64,000 nucleotides of DNA, taken from Micrasema longulum. Lineage: Eukaryota > Arthropoda > Insecta > Trichoptera > Brachycentridae. Both the position numbers and the translations under genes were made by a program. A model generated the notes under the pieces. It had not been told where the DNA came from. It did not search any database and worked only from the letters and a program-made list of their open reading frames with translations. Within the stretch, counting starts at the first letter, position 1; each line of letters opens with the position of its first letter. The stretch spans positions 62,001 through 126,000 of the forward strand of contig JAGVSM010005050.1 in NCBI GenBank assembly GCA_022494885.1. The letters are read 5' to 3'. This document shows positions 36,676 through 47,884 of the stretch, in pieces.

Positions 36676-39315
36676 ATGAGTCAAAAATCTGATGTCGCCA
36701 CAACAACGGATGATATGAAGGTAAGTTCTCTCAATATACAATAATTAATAAATAATTATTTTTGATTATTTCGTTATCAAAAATTTTCAACGAATCTTTT
36801 TCTTAAATGGCTCAAGTATACTTGAAAAAAAGCGACATTGATTAGTCTCTATCTAAAGGTACAAATAACACATATAACTAAATTCGAATAAAATATTGAT
36901 ACCTTCACTGTTTGATCGATTGGTTTACTTTATACACCATGATATCTATAAACTTACAACACGATGATTATTAAACATAATAACACCTTTCGCACTTCAC
37001 CGAAACGTTTGAAATAAAATACAAAATGCGAAACCAACGAAAAAAAACGAAAAACGTTTATTACCACTATCCCCGTTTATCGTTTTTCTATTTGAATCCG
37101 AGTTGTCAGTTGAAACAAAATTTAAAGTACCTACCGTAATTTGAATCGTCTATTTAGGTAGGTACCGGTGCAGGTGAGCTGCGGAACATTTTTGCACAGC
37201 TTAAAAAATGTTTCCCGCGTGTTTGTATCGCAAGATGGCGCATGGCGGGAGTGACGCCGGAAACTAGTCTCGTAATACATTTCGTTCCGAGGTTTGGGTG
37301 TATGGAAACCGAAATTAGATTAGGGAGGATCAACGCACTGCAGGGATTTCTTTGTTTATTTTTTATTCCATTATATAGACAGTGGCAATCCTCTCGGATA
37401 ACTACCGCACAGTAAAATTGTCGCTGGAAGACACTACACATTACGACTAAATGAATTATTCCGAGTTAATAATACTTTTGTATATGAGATGCGAGTAGGT
37501 ACCGCATTCGCCTTCGTGTGGACATTGTTTATTTGTATATTCCTATACGAAACGAATAAATGCTTGAGCGTCCATCTGTAAAGTTATCTCGGTATAATGA
37601 AAATGAAAATAATTCGTTATTGCAATTGTGATTTTAATTATAACGAATTTAAGGGAATGTTAAAATATTTATTTGAATTATAAATACGTATGTACATAGT
37701 TATTACAAAACATTATAAAGTTTTTTTAAAGTAAAAAAATATGTGGTACGAAACCTAAAACAGCATTTTACAAATGTAACTAAAATCATTCTGATATATC
37801 GGTATGTTTGTTTGAAAAACGGTTTCGCTTCGAATCTTAATAAACTCCACGAAGTTTTTTATACAACAGTAGTAAGTGTTAAAACACGAGACATATTGAT
37901 TTTGCTTTCGATAAAGGTAAGATGGTTTTAAAAAGAGTTTTTTTAAATGAAAATAATAGTTCTTCACAAAGCTGTCCAAAATATTAGTTTGGAACACAAT
38001 ACATATTGAGAAATCTGTCTGTTTTGATAAAACCCTACTCCGAAATATCTACCTCCCCCTGTCTCTCTCCGTGTCAATTTGCCGTTTCGAAAATATGAAA
38101 GAACGACACAAGAAAGGAAAACATTGACGGCTTCAGTAAAATGAAATCTGAATTGTATTTAAACATGTAAATCAATTTCGTAAAAATAAATTCAAAAACA
38201 AAATACTTGTAGGTTATAAAATATTTATTGTTGGATATTATTTTAAGTATAAAATACTTAATATCAATAACCCAGTAATATGTGATTTTCGTTTTTCCAG
38301 ATGCCTCCACTTTGCCTGTTTTATTTCTCTCATCCATTCGGGATCTTATCACCTGATCCACCTACTATAACTCAGGCTCCTCCAGAATACCTGCCACCTC
38401 CGTGGAACCAAAATTTCAATGCTGATTCTTGGAAACAATCGGGAATCAGAGTTGCCTCCTACCACAGTAGTAACACTAATACTCCGAGTGAGGAAGGGCA
38501 AGTTAATACCGGTGCCGGTCCTTCGAAGCACATCCACTGCCACCAAGACAGAACATGTACTGCTAGAATCAATCACCCAATGTATTTCAATGTTGATAGA
38601 GCTGCTAATGCATACCAGACTGATAAAAATAATTACAGACACACAAAAAACGAAAGCTTTAACCGTATTTCCTTAGATAACAAATCAGGTTTGAAAAAAT
38701 CAAGAACTGAGGATTGGAGAAACCCAGATTTAGACAAACGCAACAACAAAGGATTCAGTTGTGGAGTCAATTCGTTCAGTCATCAAAAAAACAAATCGCG
38801 AAGCAGAAGTAAATACAGCTGCGATGCACAACAAAACAGAAGAGATTCACATCTCTCCCATCAACAACAACAGTATAATAACAACTGTAAATTGAATCAC
38901 CAACGACAGCCAAGTTTCCAGCAAACACTTCCACCGTTAGATAGAAAAGTCAAGCAGTGTTACAAAGAAGAAAGGTATGAGTCTTTAGAACATGTCTGGC
39001 CTAGTACAAGAAAGACGAACAATTTTAGAACAAAAGCGCATTTACCGCCCATAGAACTGGACCGATATTTTAAAACTCGAGAAGATAATACGTGTGAGAA
39101 AATTTTAGATGAGTTTATATCTGATTCGATACAAAACCAGATGGAGATGCCATCAAGTCCAGATAAACGTACCTTAAAGAAGAAAACTAAGAACAAAAGA
39201 AAACACAGGATGAAACCAATAAAGTCTTCAAGGGGGGTCAATAAAGGAAGAGTGATGCCGAACAGGAGTGCAGCAAGAAAATTGGCCAATTGTCTCTTGC
39301 AAAGTGTACATAGCG
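36676..39315 (+). CDS. Unrecognised two-exon (or longer) gene encoding a disordered basic protein
   Basis: Exon 1 (36676-36720) encodes MSQKSDVATTTDDMK and ends at GTAAGT in phase 0. Exon 2 starts after tttttccag at 38301 and stays open for 1015 bases. The protein has a P-rich segment near residues 34-52 (PPTITQAPPEYLPPPW), an S/N/Q/H-rich centre with a QQQQYNNN run, and a lysine/arginine-rich part (KRTLKKKTKNKRKHRMK). It then ends in NRSAARKLANCLLQSVHS. No membrane segment or known domain is seen. At 39315 a good donor (GTAAGC) follows a phase-1 break. If it is not used, translation stops at TAA 39327-39329 after 357 residues. Later exons were not found. The long open frame in AT-rich DNA flanked by matching splice sites supports a real gene. 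Confidence 0.6.
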
Positions 39316-39329
39316 GTAAGCTTGTTTAA
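38301..39329 (+). CDS. Large exon of the unrecognised gene (open to TAA if not spliced)
   Basis: This is the 1029-base frame by itself, with its own ATG directly after the acceptor. It could be translated alone (342 residues) if an alternative start is used. The opposite-strand frames here are shadows. Confidence 0.55.
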   Translation: MPPLCLFYFSHPFGILSPDPPTITQAPPEYLPPPWNQNFNADSWKQSGIRVASYHSSNTNTPSEEGQVNTGAGPSKHIHCHQDRTCTARINHPMYFNVDRAANAYQTDKNNYRHTKNESFNRISLDNKSGLKKSRTEDWRNPDLDKRNNKGFSCGVNSFSHQKNKSRSRSKYSCDAQQNRRDSHLSHQQQQYNNNCKLNHQRQPSFQQTLPPLDRKVKQCYKEERYESLEHVWPSTRKTNNFRTKAHLPPIELDRYFKTREDNTCEKILDEFISDSIQNQMEMPSSPDKRTLKKKTKNKRKHRMKPIKSSRGVNKGRVMPNRSAARKLANCLLQSVHSGKLV

Positions 39330-39916
39330 TTTTTTACCATGCACACTGTCTTATTCAAATGTTTTTTACATTAGTTTTTAAATACGTTTTCAACCAAGCC
39401 GTAAATAGGAAATGGTGCACGAAACAAGGCTAGAAAATAACATTATGAAAGTGAATTAGAAATTGATACTACCGCCTTGCATGGGACAAGCGGTTTTTTT
39501 TATTTGACGCAACAGCGCGCAAAGTTTAAATATACATTATATCATTTTGTGTATAAAAAACAGTTTGATGATTAGTTATTTTACCACCGACGAACCAGCC
39601 CAGGCGATAGACGCAGCAAAACATCGCTCCCAAAGAACAGAAACCATCACCAGTAATTTAGCGACTTATTTTCATTGATAACGATTTTATTCAAATTTTT
39701 TTTTGTATGATGATTGTTAGATGAAGTCAGTTTTGTTATATTTCTATTAACGTTCAAACGTTCAAATGTTTGATAGATATTTATCGCCAGCTAAAACTTT
39801 CGCATCCTTCCACATCAATCCCGCGTCCCGAAGTTCTGCTGAATACAGCTGAAAAATCATCTTCGACCGCCTTCTGGGAGTAAACTTTAAGTCTAATTTG
39901 CATCATTTTGCTCTTT

Positions 39917-40048
39917 TCATCACCATTTCTCAAACCGCACCGAGTGGTGCATAGGACACTCCATTGGTACACTACCCGTATTTTAAGTGTAGGTACCTCG
40001 ATGATGAAGATGACCAGTCTTACGCTTTAGGTGCCAGTCCAGGGTCAC
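39917..40048 (-). mobile_element. SINE family B, partial
   Basis: 'accgagtggtgcataggaca' then 'ccattggtacac' and 'agtcttacgctttaggtgcc' in family order; head absent. Confidence 0.55.
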
Positions 40049-40115
40049 GATTACAAACGATATCTTCATCGGTACATATTGAGACGGAATAAAGTGAAAT
40101 ATATATTTTTGCGCT

Positions 40116-40357
40116 TCGGGCCTAAAAGGGCCAATGTCGGATTTATTTTTTTCTTGCAAACGTTTTATAAAGGGTTGATGTCAATTAAAAAATATATTTA
40201 TTTAACAAATTTTTATACACATACATATTATGTGGTAATGTTTCTAATTGATACTAGTTTCAAAAACCTCAAACAGTTTATTTTAACATCACAAAATAGG
40301 TGTTAAATTATTATCCTGTACTGTTGTGATTTACGACATTGGCCCTTTTAGACCCGA
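40116..40357. mobile_element. Inverted-repeat element 1 of the 40 kb cluster
   Basis: Left tcgggcctaaaagggccaat and right attggcccttttagacccga are inverted repeats about 24 bases long bounding 242 bases of AT-rich DNA. Confidence 0.7.
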
Positions 40358-40470
40358 GCCACAGATGTATATACAAAAATGTAAATATATGTAAGAAAAT
40401 TAAAAGTATCTTCGCCGGTAACTTGTTAAGAAAAAAAAACTATATTTATATATTCTATTTTTCAAATTTA

Positions 40471-40576
40471 CTTTGTAGATAAAATTGAAGATAAATATTA
40501 GTATCTCATTATAATACGGGTCCGAGCCCCGATTACAATGGGAAGTTAACATTTATCTTCAATTTTATCTACAAAG
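40471..40576. repeat. Perfect 26-base inverted repeat overlapping the next element
   Basis: ctttgtagataaaattgaag... (40471-40496) and its exact complement (40551-40576) enclose 54 bases that include the left end of the element at 40520. Confidence 0.85.
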
Positions 40577-40774
40577 GAAAAATAAGTTTTTTGTATGAAC
40601 AGCAGAATATGCACACAATTTTTTCTTCTAAACATGTTTAATTATAGGTTACCGACAAATATACTTTTAATGTTCATGCAAATATACTCATTTTCGTACA
40701 CAAATATCGGTTTTTCTTTATAAACAGTCGAAGGTAACTCTGTTAACTTCCTATTGTAATCGGGGCCCTGGGAC
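40520..40774. mobile_element. Inverted-repeat element 2 of the 40 kb cluster
   Basis: Left gtccgagccccgattacaat (40520) and right attgtaatcggggccctggg (ending 40774) are inverted repeats of about 31-33 bases with few mismatches. They bound 255 AT-rich bases. Confidence 0.75.
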
Positions 40775-40824
40775 TGTTTAATTTTCTAGTATAAAACTCT
40801 TTTAAACTAAATATTTCGTGTAAA

Positions 40825-40895
40825 TCATGACCGGAATCGAACTCGAGACCTCTTGCATGGTAAGCAAATGCGCTGTCGTCAGATCGCGAGGCGCA
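40825..40895 (-). mobile_element. tRNA-like SINE head
   Basis: The minus strand reads cctcgcgatctgacgac...ggtctcgagttcgattccgg, with a B box and a degenerate A box. Related to the family B head. Confidence 0.5.
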
Positions 40896-40899
40896 CAAA

Positions 40900-41030
40900 T
40901 ATTTTTTTAATTATTTATTGTCATTTATTTATTCATTTTACTTTTTGCGCATAATGTTAATCGTACATTAGAGGGCTTATTGTCAAATGGCAATTTCTTC
41001 CAACCAACCAATCATATTATAAACATAAAA
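40900..41030 (-). repeat. LINE 3' hairpin tail
   Basis: On the minus strand: ggttggttggaagaaattgcc, atttgacaataagccc and an AAATAAATAA end. Same tail as at 43.1 and 59.4 kb. Confidence 0.6.
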
Positions 41031-41099
41031 TTATACATTTATGCAAAGTTGCTTTGACTGTCTAGTTAAGGTTATTTACCCTGTTCTAAGCAAGTCAAA

Positions 41100-41345
41100 A
41101 AATATATAAAAAACGGTAATCAATACATAGAAATTATAAATAAAGGTACTAGACATAGTGGAAAATAAAGTAAAATACATAGTCAAAAATGAAGTGAAAA
41201 ACATAGTAAAAAACCCAGTAAAATACATAGTAAAAACAAAATACATATTGAGAACCAAGATACATAGCAAGAAGCACATAGTAAAAGAGATAGTAAAATA
41301 AATATATATGTTTTGCAAAAAATTTTTGAAAATCATAGTAAAACA
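41100..41345. repeat. Degenerate tandem array of an 'acatagtaaaa' unit
   Basis: About fifteen variants of catagtaaaa, 10-20 bases apart, run across the segment. Opposite-strand frames full of Y/F/M are by-products. Confidence 0.7.
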
Positions 41346-41459
41346 CGTTGTTATAAGAAAAAACGAAGTAAAATATGTTACATAAAAAAGTGTATATATT
41401 GGTTACGCCACATTTACTATATGTGTACACACATACATACATAGCACATTTACTAAGAT

Positions 41460-41880
41460 AAGGCGTTCAAATTTATTTGCTACCTACTGGACCCTGGTTA
41501 AGATGTTACAATTGCCTACCGTGGGTACCGATATTGTCCCGGACCCAATAATAATAACTGAACTGATCGTGTGTGCATTTGTTTTTGATATTATCACCGT
41601 GCTCGTGAATAAGTTGTTTTTGCGATCAATAACTCATAAAATCCACTGTGTCGTGTAATCGTCCTGTGCCCCCCTTTCCTGACCACGAGATCTGATCTGA
41701 TCCTGACTGCCGCGACAGAAGTTCCAGATAATAAAGGTGCCAGTACAAGGTAGGTAATTGCATTCATTGTATTTGGTTTCCGTGGCAAAGCAAATAAAGG
41801 ATAACGCATTCCGCGAACCATACCATTTCGAGCGTTCCTCTGCTAACGGGCAAGTGGCGCGTTCATAAATTGTAAAAACA
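41460..41880. other. Non-AT-rich segment of unknown nature
   Basis: A minus-strand frame (41594-41821) is open but has no recognisable domain or splice sites. Base composition is closer to that of coding or LTR DNA than its surroundings. Confidence 0.25.
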
Positions 41881-42029
41881 TATACATAGTAAAAACAGAG
41901 GAAAAAGTAATGAGGATCTTAAAAAATTCAATCAATAAAAAACTAAAAATATATATTTACAATTCAAATAAGAACATGTTTAACATATATACATATTTTT
42001 TTATTCTACAAAAGCTGAAAAATGGAAAA

Positions 42030-42180
42030 ACTCAAAAAATATAAATGTTCAAACAGGCAGAACGGAGAATGTTATACAGTTTGTAAATTGATTATTTAAA
42101 TCAGCCAATTACACGTCGCAATCCTTGCATATACAGTTGACATGTTGCGTTCTTATAACTGTTTTAAAAATATTGTGAAA
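42030..42180 (-). repeat. Repeat Y partial copy
   Basis: Contains 'tgttcaaacaggcagaac', 'gaatgttatacag', 'taaatcagccaattacac' and 'gcaatccttgcatata', a diverged relative of the core. Confidence 0.45.
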
Positions 42181-42661
42181 ATATTTATATTACTGCTTGA
42201 ATGTTTCTAAAGACCCGTCATACTACACCGCCGCTCGACTCGAGCTCGCCCGGATCCCGTGTTAGCGAGTTGGACAGGTTTAGGTTAGCCGCAACGGTTC
42301 ACTACTGCAGTCTACTGGAACATACCTGACGTCTTTTTGCCCTATCGCGGATACATTACCACGTCCAACTTTATTTTCTATACACACACATTACCTACAT
42401 ATTTTATTTTATAAATTTTTCACGCCCATGAGGCTTTAACAGACATCGAAGGTATTTAAAACATAAGTATATAAACAACAATATACAATATAAAGCAATT
42501 AAAGATGTTAAATCAGTGTTTAGAAGTAACAATTCCTCTTTCTTCTCCAACTCATGTGTCCATGCGGCTCGACTGTGGAATCATCTCCCATCCACCATCA
42601 AAGATGTTACTACATTATCTCTGTTTAAATCACGTCTGAAGAAACATCTCCTTTCTCTCCC

Positions 42662-42957
42662 TTAATCTCTCCTCCTTTCCTCTTTCCTCTTTCCTCTTTC
42701 CTCTTTCCTCTTTCCTCTTTCCTCTTTCCTCTTTCCTCTTTCCTCTTTCCTCTTTCCTCTTTCCTCTTTTCTCTTCCTCTTTCCTCCTTCCTCTTTCCTC
42801 TTTCCTCTTCCTCTTTCCTCTTTCCTCTTTCCTCTTTCCTCTTTCCTCTTTCCTCTTTCCTCTTTCCTCTTTCCTCTTTCCTCTTTCCTCTTTCCTCTTT
42901 CCTCTTTCCTCTTTCCTCTTTCCTCATTCCTATTTCCTCTTTCCTCTTTCCTTTTTT
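42662..42957 (+). repeat. Heptamer microsatellite (CCTCTTT)n
   Basis: About forty nearly perfect 7-base units in 295 bases, with a few one-base slips. Because 7 is not a multiple of 3, all minus-strand frames read K/R/E-rich repeats (KRKEERG). These are not proteins. Confidence 0.97.
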
Positions 42958-43096
42958 CCATTAAGTAGTAGTTTTGATATAAGGTAATTTATAAACAAAT
43001 ACGCTTATTGCTATTTTTATATATTTTTAGCTTTTTAATCTTTATTTTCTATTGAATATGTTATGTAGCTTGAAATATAAAAATAATACTTTAATT

Positions 43097-43190
43097 TTAT
43101 TGGTTGGTTGGAAGAAATTGCCATTTGGCTATAAGCCCGCCAATGTACAAATAATATGATGTACAAAAAGTTAAATAAATAAATAAATAG
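43097..43190 (+). repeat. LINE 3' hairpin tail
   Basis: ggttggttggaagaaattgc, a short hairpin (gccatttggc), aagcccgcc, and an AAATAAATAAATA end. Confidence 0.65.
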
Positions 43191-43256
43191 AAGTAAAGTT
43201 GGTATAAAAAAAGATGCGTATATAAAACAAATAAAAAAAATTACAAAAAAAAACCA

Positions 43257-43660
43257 AACCATCACGCCGTTTTTCCGTTAGGGTAGGCAGAGAAGATAGA
43301 ACGCCAGATTACTCTATCTTTGCATACAGATCTCGCTTCCTCTACATTCATACATCTTCTCAAGCACGCGCTCCGATTATTCCGACTTTTATCATGTCCA
43401 TCTTCAAGTATTTGTTAGATTTGGTCATGCCATGTCTTTCTCGGTTTTCCTCTATTTCTGCATCCATCAAAATTTGCACTGTAAATATTTTTAGTCGTCT
43501 TTCGCTGTCCATTCGCTCTCCATGTCCAAACCAACGCAGAGCTCCTTTCTTGATTTTGTCAAAAATGTTTATCTCAGCCTTGCATAATGTACGGATCTCA
43601 ACATTTGTGCATCTATCGTACATAGTTTTACCACACATTTGTCTGAGAGATCGCATTTCG
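43257..43660 (-). pseudogene. LINE family L1x copy
   Basis: Encodes MRSLRQMCGKTMYDRCTN, VEIRTLCKAEINIFDKIKKG, ALRWFGHGERMDSERR, then after gaps IEENRERHGMTK and GIIGARA. The last exon-like segment continues with NVEEARSVCKD in another frame. The ATG-initiated frame covers 43360-43656. Confidence 0.7.
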
Positions 43661-44012
43661 ACAGCATTCAGCCTACTTTCATCCCTGTTTTTCCAAGTCT
43701 ATACTTCGCTCTCATACATCAGGGTCGGGACCAGGACTCCAATGTGAACTGCTAATTTTGCCTTAAAAAAAAAAAAAGAACAGTGTTTTTAAGTATAGTT
43801 GATTTATAGATTGAAAAAAAATAGAAGCTATAGGAGCTAGATTTAAAAAAAATAATAGATAAACAAATAAAATACAAATATATGAAAGATATACAGTTTA
43901 AAGTTTGTTAGCAGTTAGGTACAAAATATTGTAATACAATATAAACATATGAATATTAAGTTCTATTTGATATGAAACATATACATTGATTTTAAAAATT
44001 TACAAGACTCAC

Positions 44013-44174
44013 GTTAAAGACATCAATGTTGTTAGCATATTGGTTCGCGAGTACACGCATCCGCATTACTGGTGAATTTGCGCTGTGATGGACCGCAGTA
44101 GAACAGAGTATTACATCGGGTAAATCGACCAGTAACTCAATCACAAATATCGTGCTTAAAAACATGATAAGCAT
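44013..44174 (-). CDS. Candidate first exon of a secreted-protein gene
   Basis: ATG at 44174 opens 54 codons beginning MLIMFLSTIFVIELLVDLPD, a hydrophobic signal-peptide-like start with a likely cleavage near VILC-S. It continues TAVHHSANSPVMRMRV and LANQYANNIDVFN. It ends exactly at a strong donor, AAC|GTGAGT, in phase 0. The next exon would lie at lower coordinates; I could not identify it. Composition is more balanced than the surroundings. I do not recognise the family. Confidence 0.4.
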
Positions 44175-44199
44175 TTGAGCGATCACAATATACAATAAT

Positions 44200-44984
44200 T
44201 AAAAGGCTTAAGTTATCGCAGTCATAAGTCAACGCGCGTGTAATCTCTAAGTCAACGCTCGTGTCGGTATGTTTTTTGTTATACTCGTAAAAAAATACAC
44301 TTCACTGGCGAAAAATCGTCGTTTACTATAAAAGAAAATACAATACATTGCATTTGCAAAATAGCAAGGAGTATCTAATACAAAAAAGTAATAATTAAAT
44401 TAAAATTACGATGGCGGTGCTTTTCTTGAAATTTGGCTTGCCAACCGCAGCGCCGGATAAATGCAATAAATAGCATGATAAATAATAAATAAATAAATAA
44501 AAATAGCAGTTTTGGAATATTTTCCATATTAACACGGCTAAAATTCAAATATGTGATTGCGCAGCAGGATTATAGTCGCGAAACGTAAATATTTTGACAT
44601 TTAATATTAGGTGTTTACGGATATTCCATTGTGATCGCGAATACGAAAAACAACCATGGTAATAAATTGTTATCATGCGCTTATTAGCAAGTCAATAGCC
44701 ATTTATGATTGAGCTACAGGCACTCGCACATTAATAAAATTGATGAGTTCACAACGATCGAACATTTATGTTATTATTTTTAATGAAAAAAACAAGTCAT
44801 TTAATTTTTATATGTTTTCTAATGTTTGGATATTTAAATAATCATTTAAGTATTTACTTTCTATACAAACATATTACCTACATACTATGAATATAATCAT
44901 ATATAAATATGTTTGTTTGTTCTATAATACTCTATTTATGAATGCGTCATGGAGAATAATGATGCAGTGTAGTCACGGGTTATC
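44200..44984. other. Possible promoter region, otherwise unannotated
   Basis: A GC-richer stretch 'caacgcgcgtgtaatc...caacgctcgtgtcgg' at about 44231-44270 contains a near-direct repeat upstream of the 44.17 kb exon. Nothing else was recognised. Confidence 0.25.
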
Positions 44985-45195
44985 AAATTACAACAGGGAC
45001 GGAGAACATTTTAGAGAAGAAATAAGGACGTCTAGGCATTTACAGGGCTTATGAACTGTCATTGGCTGGTTTAAGTGGCCACTTTACACACTGCGTAACA
45101 TTCACATAACTCCCTAGGGGGTGAAATCCAGTCTTTCGTCTGCAATCATTTGGACAAACTCAAAATGTTGCAATTAAACCAAATAGTCCAAGAAG
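44985..45195 (+). repeat. Repeat Y copy
   Basis: Core words plus the 3' end 'ggggtgaaatccagtctttc' and 'ttggacaaactcaaaatg'. Confidence 0.65.
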
Positions 45196-45282
45196 TTTAA
45201 AAATGGGAAAATAGTTTTTAGTATGTAAAATAATTCGATCAGATGAATCTCTTCACAGGTTTTAGCTCTAACTTTACTAAAA

Positions 45283-45530
45283 TCAACAGGTGGAAGAATT
45301 GAAGGAATATGGGTGTTCAAATATAGGGAAAATTTTGAATGTTTACACAGTGTGGAAAGTGGCCACTTAAACCAGCCACTGGCAGGTCATAGGCCCTGTA
45401 AATGCCGAGACTTCCACATTTCTTTCTCTAAAATGTTCTTCATCCCTGTTGTAATTTGATAATGTTAATGGGGGTGAAATCTAGTCTTTTGTCAACAAAC
45501 ATTTGGACAAACTCAAAATATTGTCGTAGT
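45283..45530 (-). repeat. Repeat Y copy, opposite orientation, most complete
   Basis: Contains 'gtggaagaattgaagg', 'gtgttcaaatataggg', 'cacttaaaccagccac', 'ataggccctgtaaatg', then 'gggggtgaaatctagtc' and the end motif 'ttggacaaactcaaaat'. Confidence 0.65.
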
Positions 45531-45714
45531 CACAACTGTTTGTTTATTTATTTATTTTATTTGGGAACAATAACAGATGAATGGACATACATACATATGT
45601 AGATAACATACAAAATATATAATACTATTTGACCCGTCACCCTTTGTGATTGTTTACAGCATGCATTGTGTTACAAATTATAATTTAATAAAATTAATAA
45701 TAAAGTATAATTAA

Positions 45715-45935
45715 CATTTTACAACAGAGATTCATTTGATAGAAGGTAATATAGAAGTCTAGGCATATACAGGGCTTATGACCTGTCATTGGCTAGTTTA
45801 AGTGGCCACATTATACACTGGGTAACATTCACCATTCTGCCCATATTTAAACATCTATATCCCTTCAATTCTTTCATCTGTTGATGTTTGTGAAGTAAAA
45901 GAGCTGAAGCCTTTATTTATGCGGGTGAGATTCAT
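45715..45935 (+). repeat. Repeat Y copy
   Basis: Core in family order, ending 'atctgttgatgtttgtgaag' and 'taaaagagctgaag', the same end as the 7.4 kb copy. Confidence 0.65.
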
Positions 45936-46369
45936 CTAATTGAATTATTTCACCTTTTGGAAATCACCTAGACGGTATGCTTAACGATCGTCTGTATGTA
46001 TCTACCGATCGACTACAAAGCCGGCTCCTATAACGTCTCGATACATACACTCGAAAAAATAGTAAAACAGATGGAAAAAATAAAATAGTTGAAATCTGTT
46101 TTTGACGCCTAGATACTATTATTTGTTAATAGGAGAGAACCTAGCGATATTATTTTCACATCTAGGCGTTCGTTTTATTAAAGTGACAGTTATGTCGGAA
46201 TTTAATTCGACTTCAAAACTTACTTATTTCTCTCTCATATTTTTAATAGGCTTTTAGGATAAAAAGTGCCAACCTCAAAACGATTAAAAATTTTAATAAA
46301 TCATAATTAAAGGAAAAATTGCTCGGTGGAACAAATTTTTTGGCACTTTTGATGTGTAGATAAACGTCT

Positions 46370-46600
46370 TTTCCTCCAAGGATGAGGCTTCTTTTATTAT
46401 GTAAATCATCTCATTCGAATAAAATGTGTATAGGTGTTTCCTCATCTGCACTGCAGAACCTTCATCTAGAAGTTTCGGAAATGTTTTTTCTAGAAAGGTG
46501 TTTGTTCCATCTGCAGTAGCCTGTACTCGTAAACCCCTTGATTTCGGCTTAGCTTTATTAGGTCGAAAGTAAACTTTTGCGAGATAATGTGTTTTCAGTC
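46370..46600 (-). pseudogene. R1-like LINE fragment, inverted relative of 13.2 kb
   Basis: On the minus strand it carries the same C-x-x-C segment-coding sequence as 13230-13290, with a long identical run. It ends near the 'aataaagctaagccgaaa' word. Frames are broken. Confidence 0.55.
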
Positions 46601-47311
46601 CTCACTGAAATAAACCCGTGCCGTAAACACTTAACAAAATACTTTTTTTTACATGTGAGAATGCACATACTATACAAAAATAATGTACTGAGAGAAAAAT
46701 ACAAAATTTCAAATCGGTATTACGCACAATTTAAAACACTATACTATTTAATTACTCTCTGTATACAGATACATTTTTTTTATAAAACACGCGTAAAATA
46801 AATTATACATTGAGTCTAGTGGTTATTTATTGTAAGGGAGCAGATATTTCAACATCGATTTTGGCCGAATGGCACAATCCATTTTACTACCACCCATACC
46901 TGCAACCACTATTCATAATGGATAAAGCCTTTTAAAATATTTTCTCGTTACTAATTGCGTTAATGGACATAAGAAGTAAGTTTAAGATTTTAATTGAAAG
47001 AGGTGTGGTACACCATAATAATGTATTATGGTAAATAAGAGGTAAAACAGAGTATTAAGATAATAAAGGATAATTACATAGAAATGAAATACATATTAAC
47101 AGTAAAAATAGTAAACAAAAAATTTCACAAAGGTATGTCCTGTTCGTGGGTATACAATGTTTTGGTCCTTTAATAAATAGACAGGAATAATATTTTTGTT
47201 AAAAATCAGAAAGAGAAAATAAAATGTTCTGTAAAAGATAAGAAGGTACTTTTTTATTTCATAGTAATTAAAAAAGGAAATAAAAAATATAAAAAAAACA
47301 TAAAAATATAA

Positions 47312-47399
47312 ACCAACCAATGACAGGTCATAAGCCCTGTAAATGCCTAGACTTCCATATTCCTTTATTTAAGGTATTCTCCATCCGTGTTGTAATTTG
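47312..47399 (-). repeat. Repeat Y partial copy
   Basis: 'aaccaaccaatgacaggtc', 'ataagccctgtaaatgcc' and 'tccgtgttgtaatttgat'. Confidence 0.6.
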
Positions 47400-47884
47400 A
47401 TAATAAAAATATTCCTTATTATTAAAAGGCAACAAAATATATCATACAAAAAAGAGTTAATATCTTTAGTTTGAATCCAGGATGGTGCGTGTTTTTTAAA
47501 AGAAGGAAAATTTTGAAAGTTTGGTATCAATGAAATATTATCAGTAAAAAAATAATTGAATATTTTTGGGCCTATAAAATATGCATCTCTCTGTGCTAGC
47601 CTCATTTTACAATGTGGTATTTCTAGCACACGATTCCTTCTTTGACTTGATCTATTTGAATTACTTGCAAATACATTTTGGTTCTTAAATAAATATTTTA
47701 AACATTGAAAACAATATATTTGTCTTATTTCCAAAAGTTTAGCTTCTTGGAACAATTGGAAAGAGGGAAAAGTGCGATTTTTGTGAAGCATTATTTTTAA
47801 GATACATTTTTGAACGTTTTCTGATGTTTCATACGTATTGTTCGATTGTTGCATGGTTACATGTGTTGAATAAGAGGAGTTTTT
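47400..47884 (-). pseudogene. LINE ORF2 C-terminal region
   Basis: The minus strand stays open and encodes ENVQKCILKIMLHKNRTF, then QLFQEAKLLEIRQIYCFQCL and NRVLEIPHCKMRLAQRDAYF with GPKIFNYF. This is the post-reverse-transcriptase region of CR1/Jockey-type LINEs (xVQKRxLRxIxxK...LRxxYxxxxxKYLYKN...R...). The frame is intact for about 150 codons, the longest open LINE stretch here. It is flanked by MITE-a (left in reading direction) and repeat Y. Confidence 0.7.

Noticed and set aside
38349..39289. Minus-strand frames opposite the long exon
   Set aside because: Antisense shadows; the plus-strand frame has acceptor, donor and continuous coding.
41076..41442. Y/F/M-rich membrane-protein-like frames
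   Set aside because: By-product of the degenerate acatagtaaaa tandem array; no start context or splice sites.
42625..42961. K/R/E-rich frames of about 100 codons
   Set aside because: Pure translation of a heptamer microsatellite, open in several frames for that reason alone.
43394..43747. 117-codon plus-strand frame
   Set aside because: Antisense of the LINE L1x copy.
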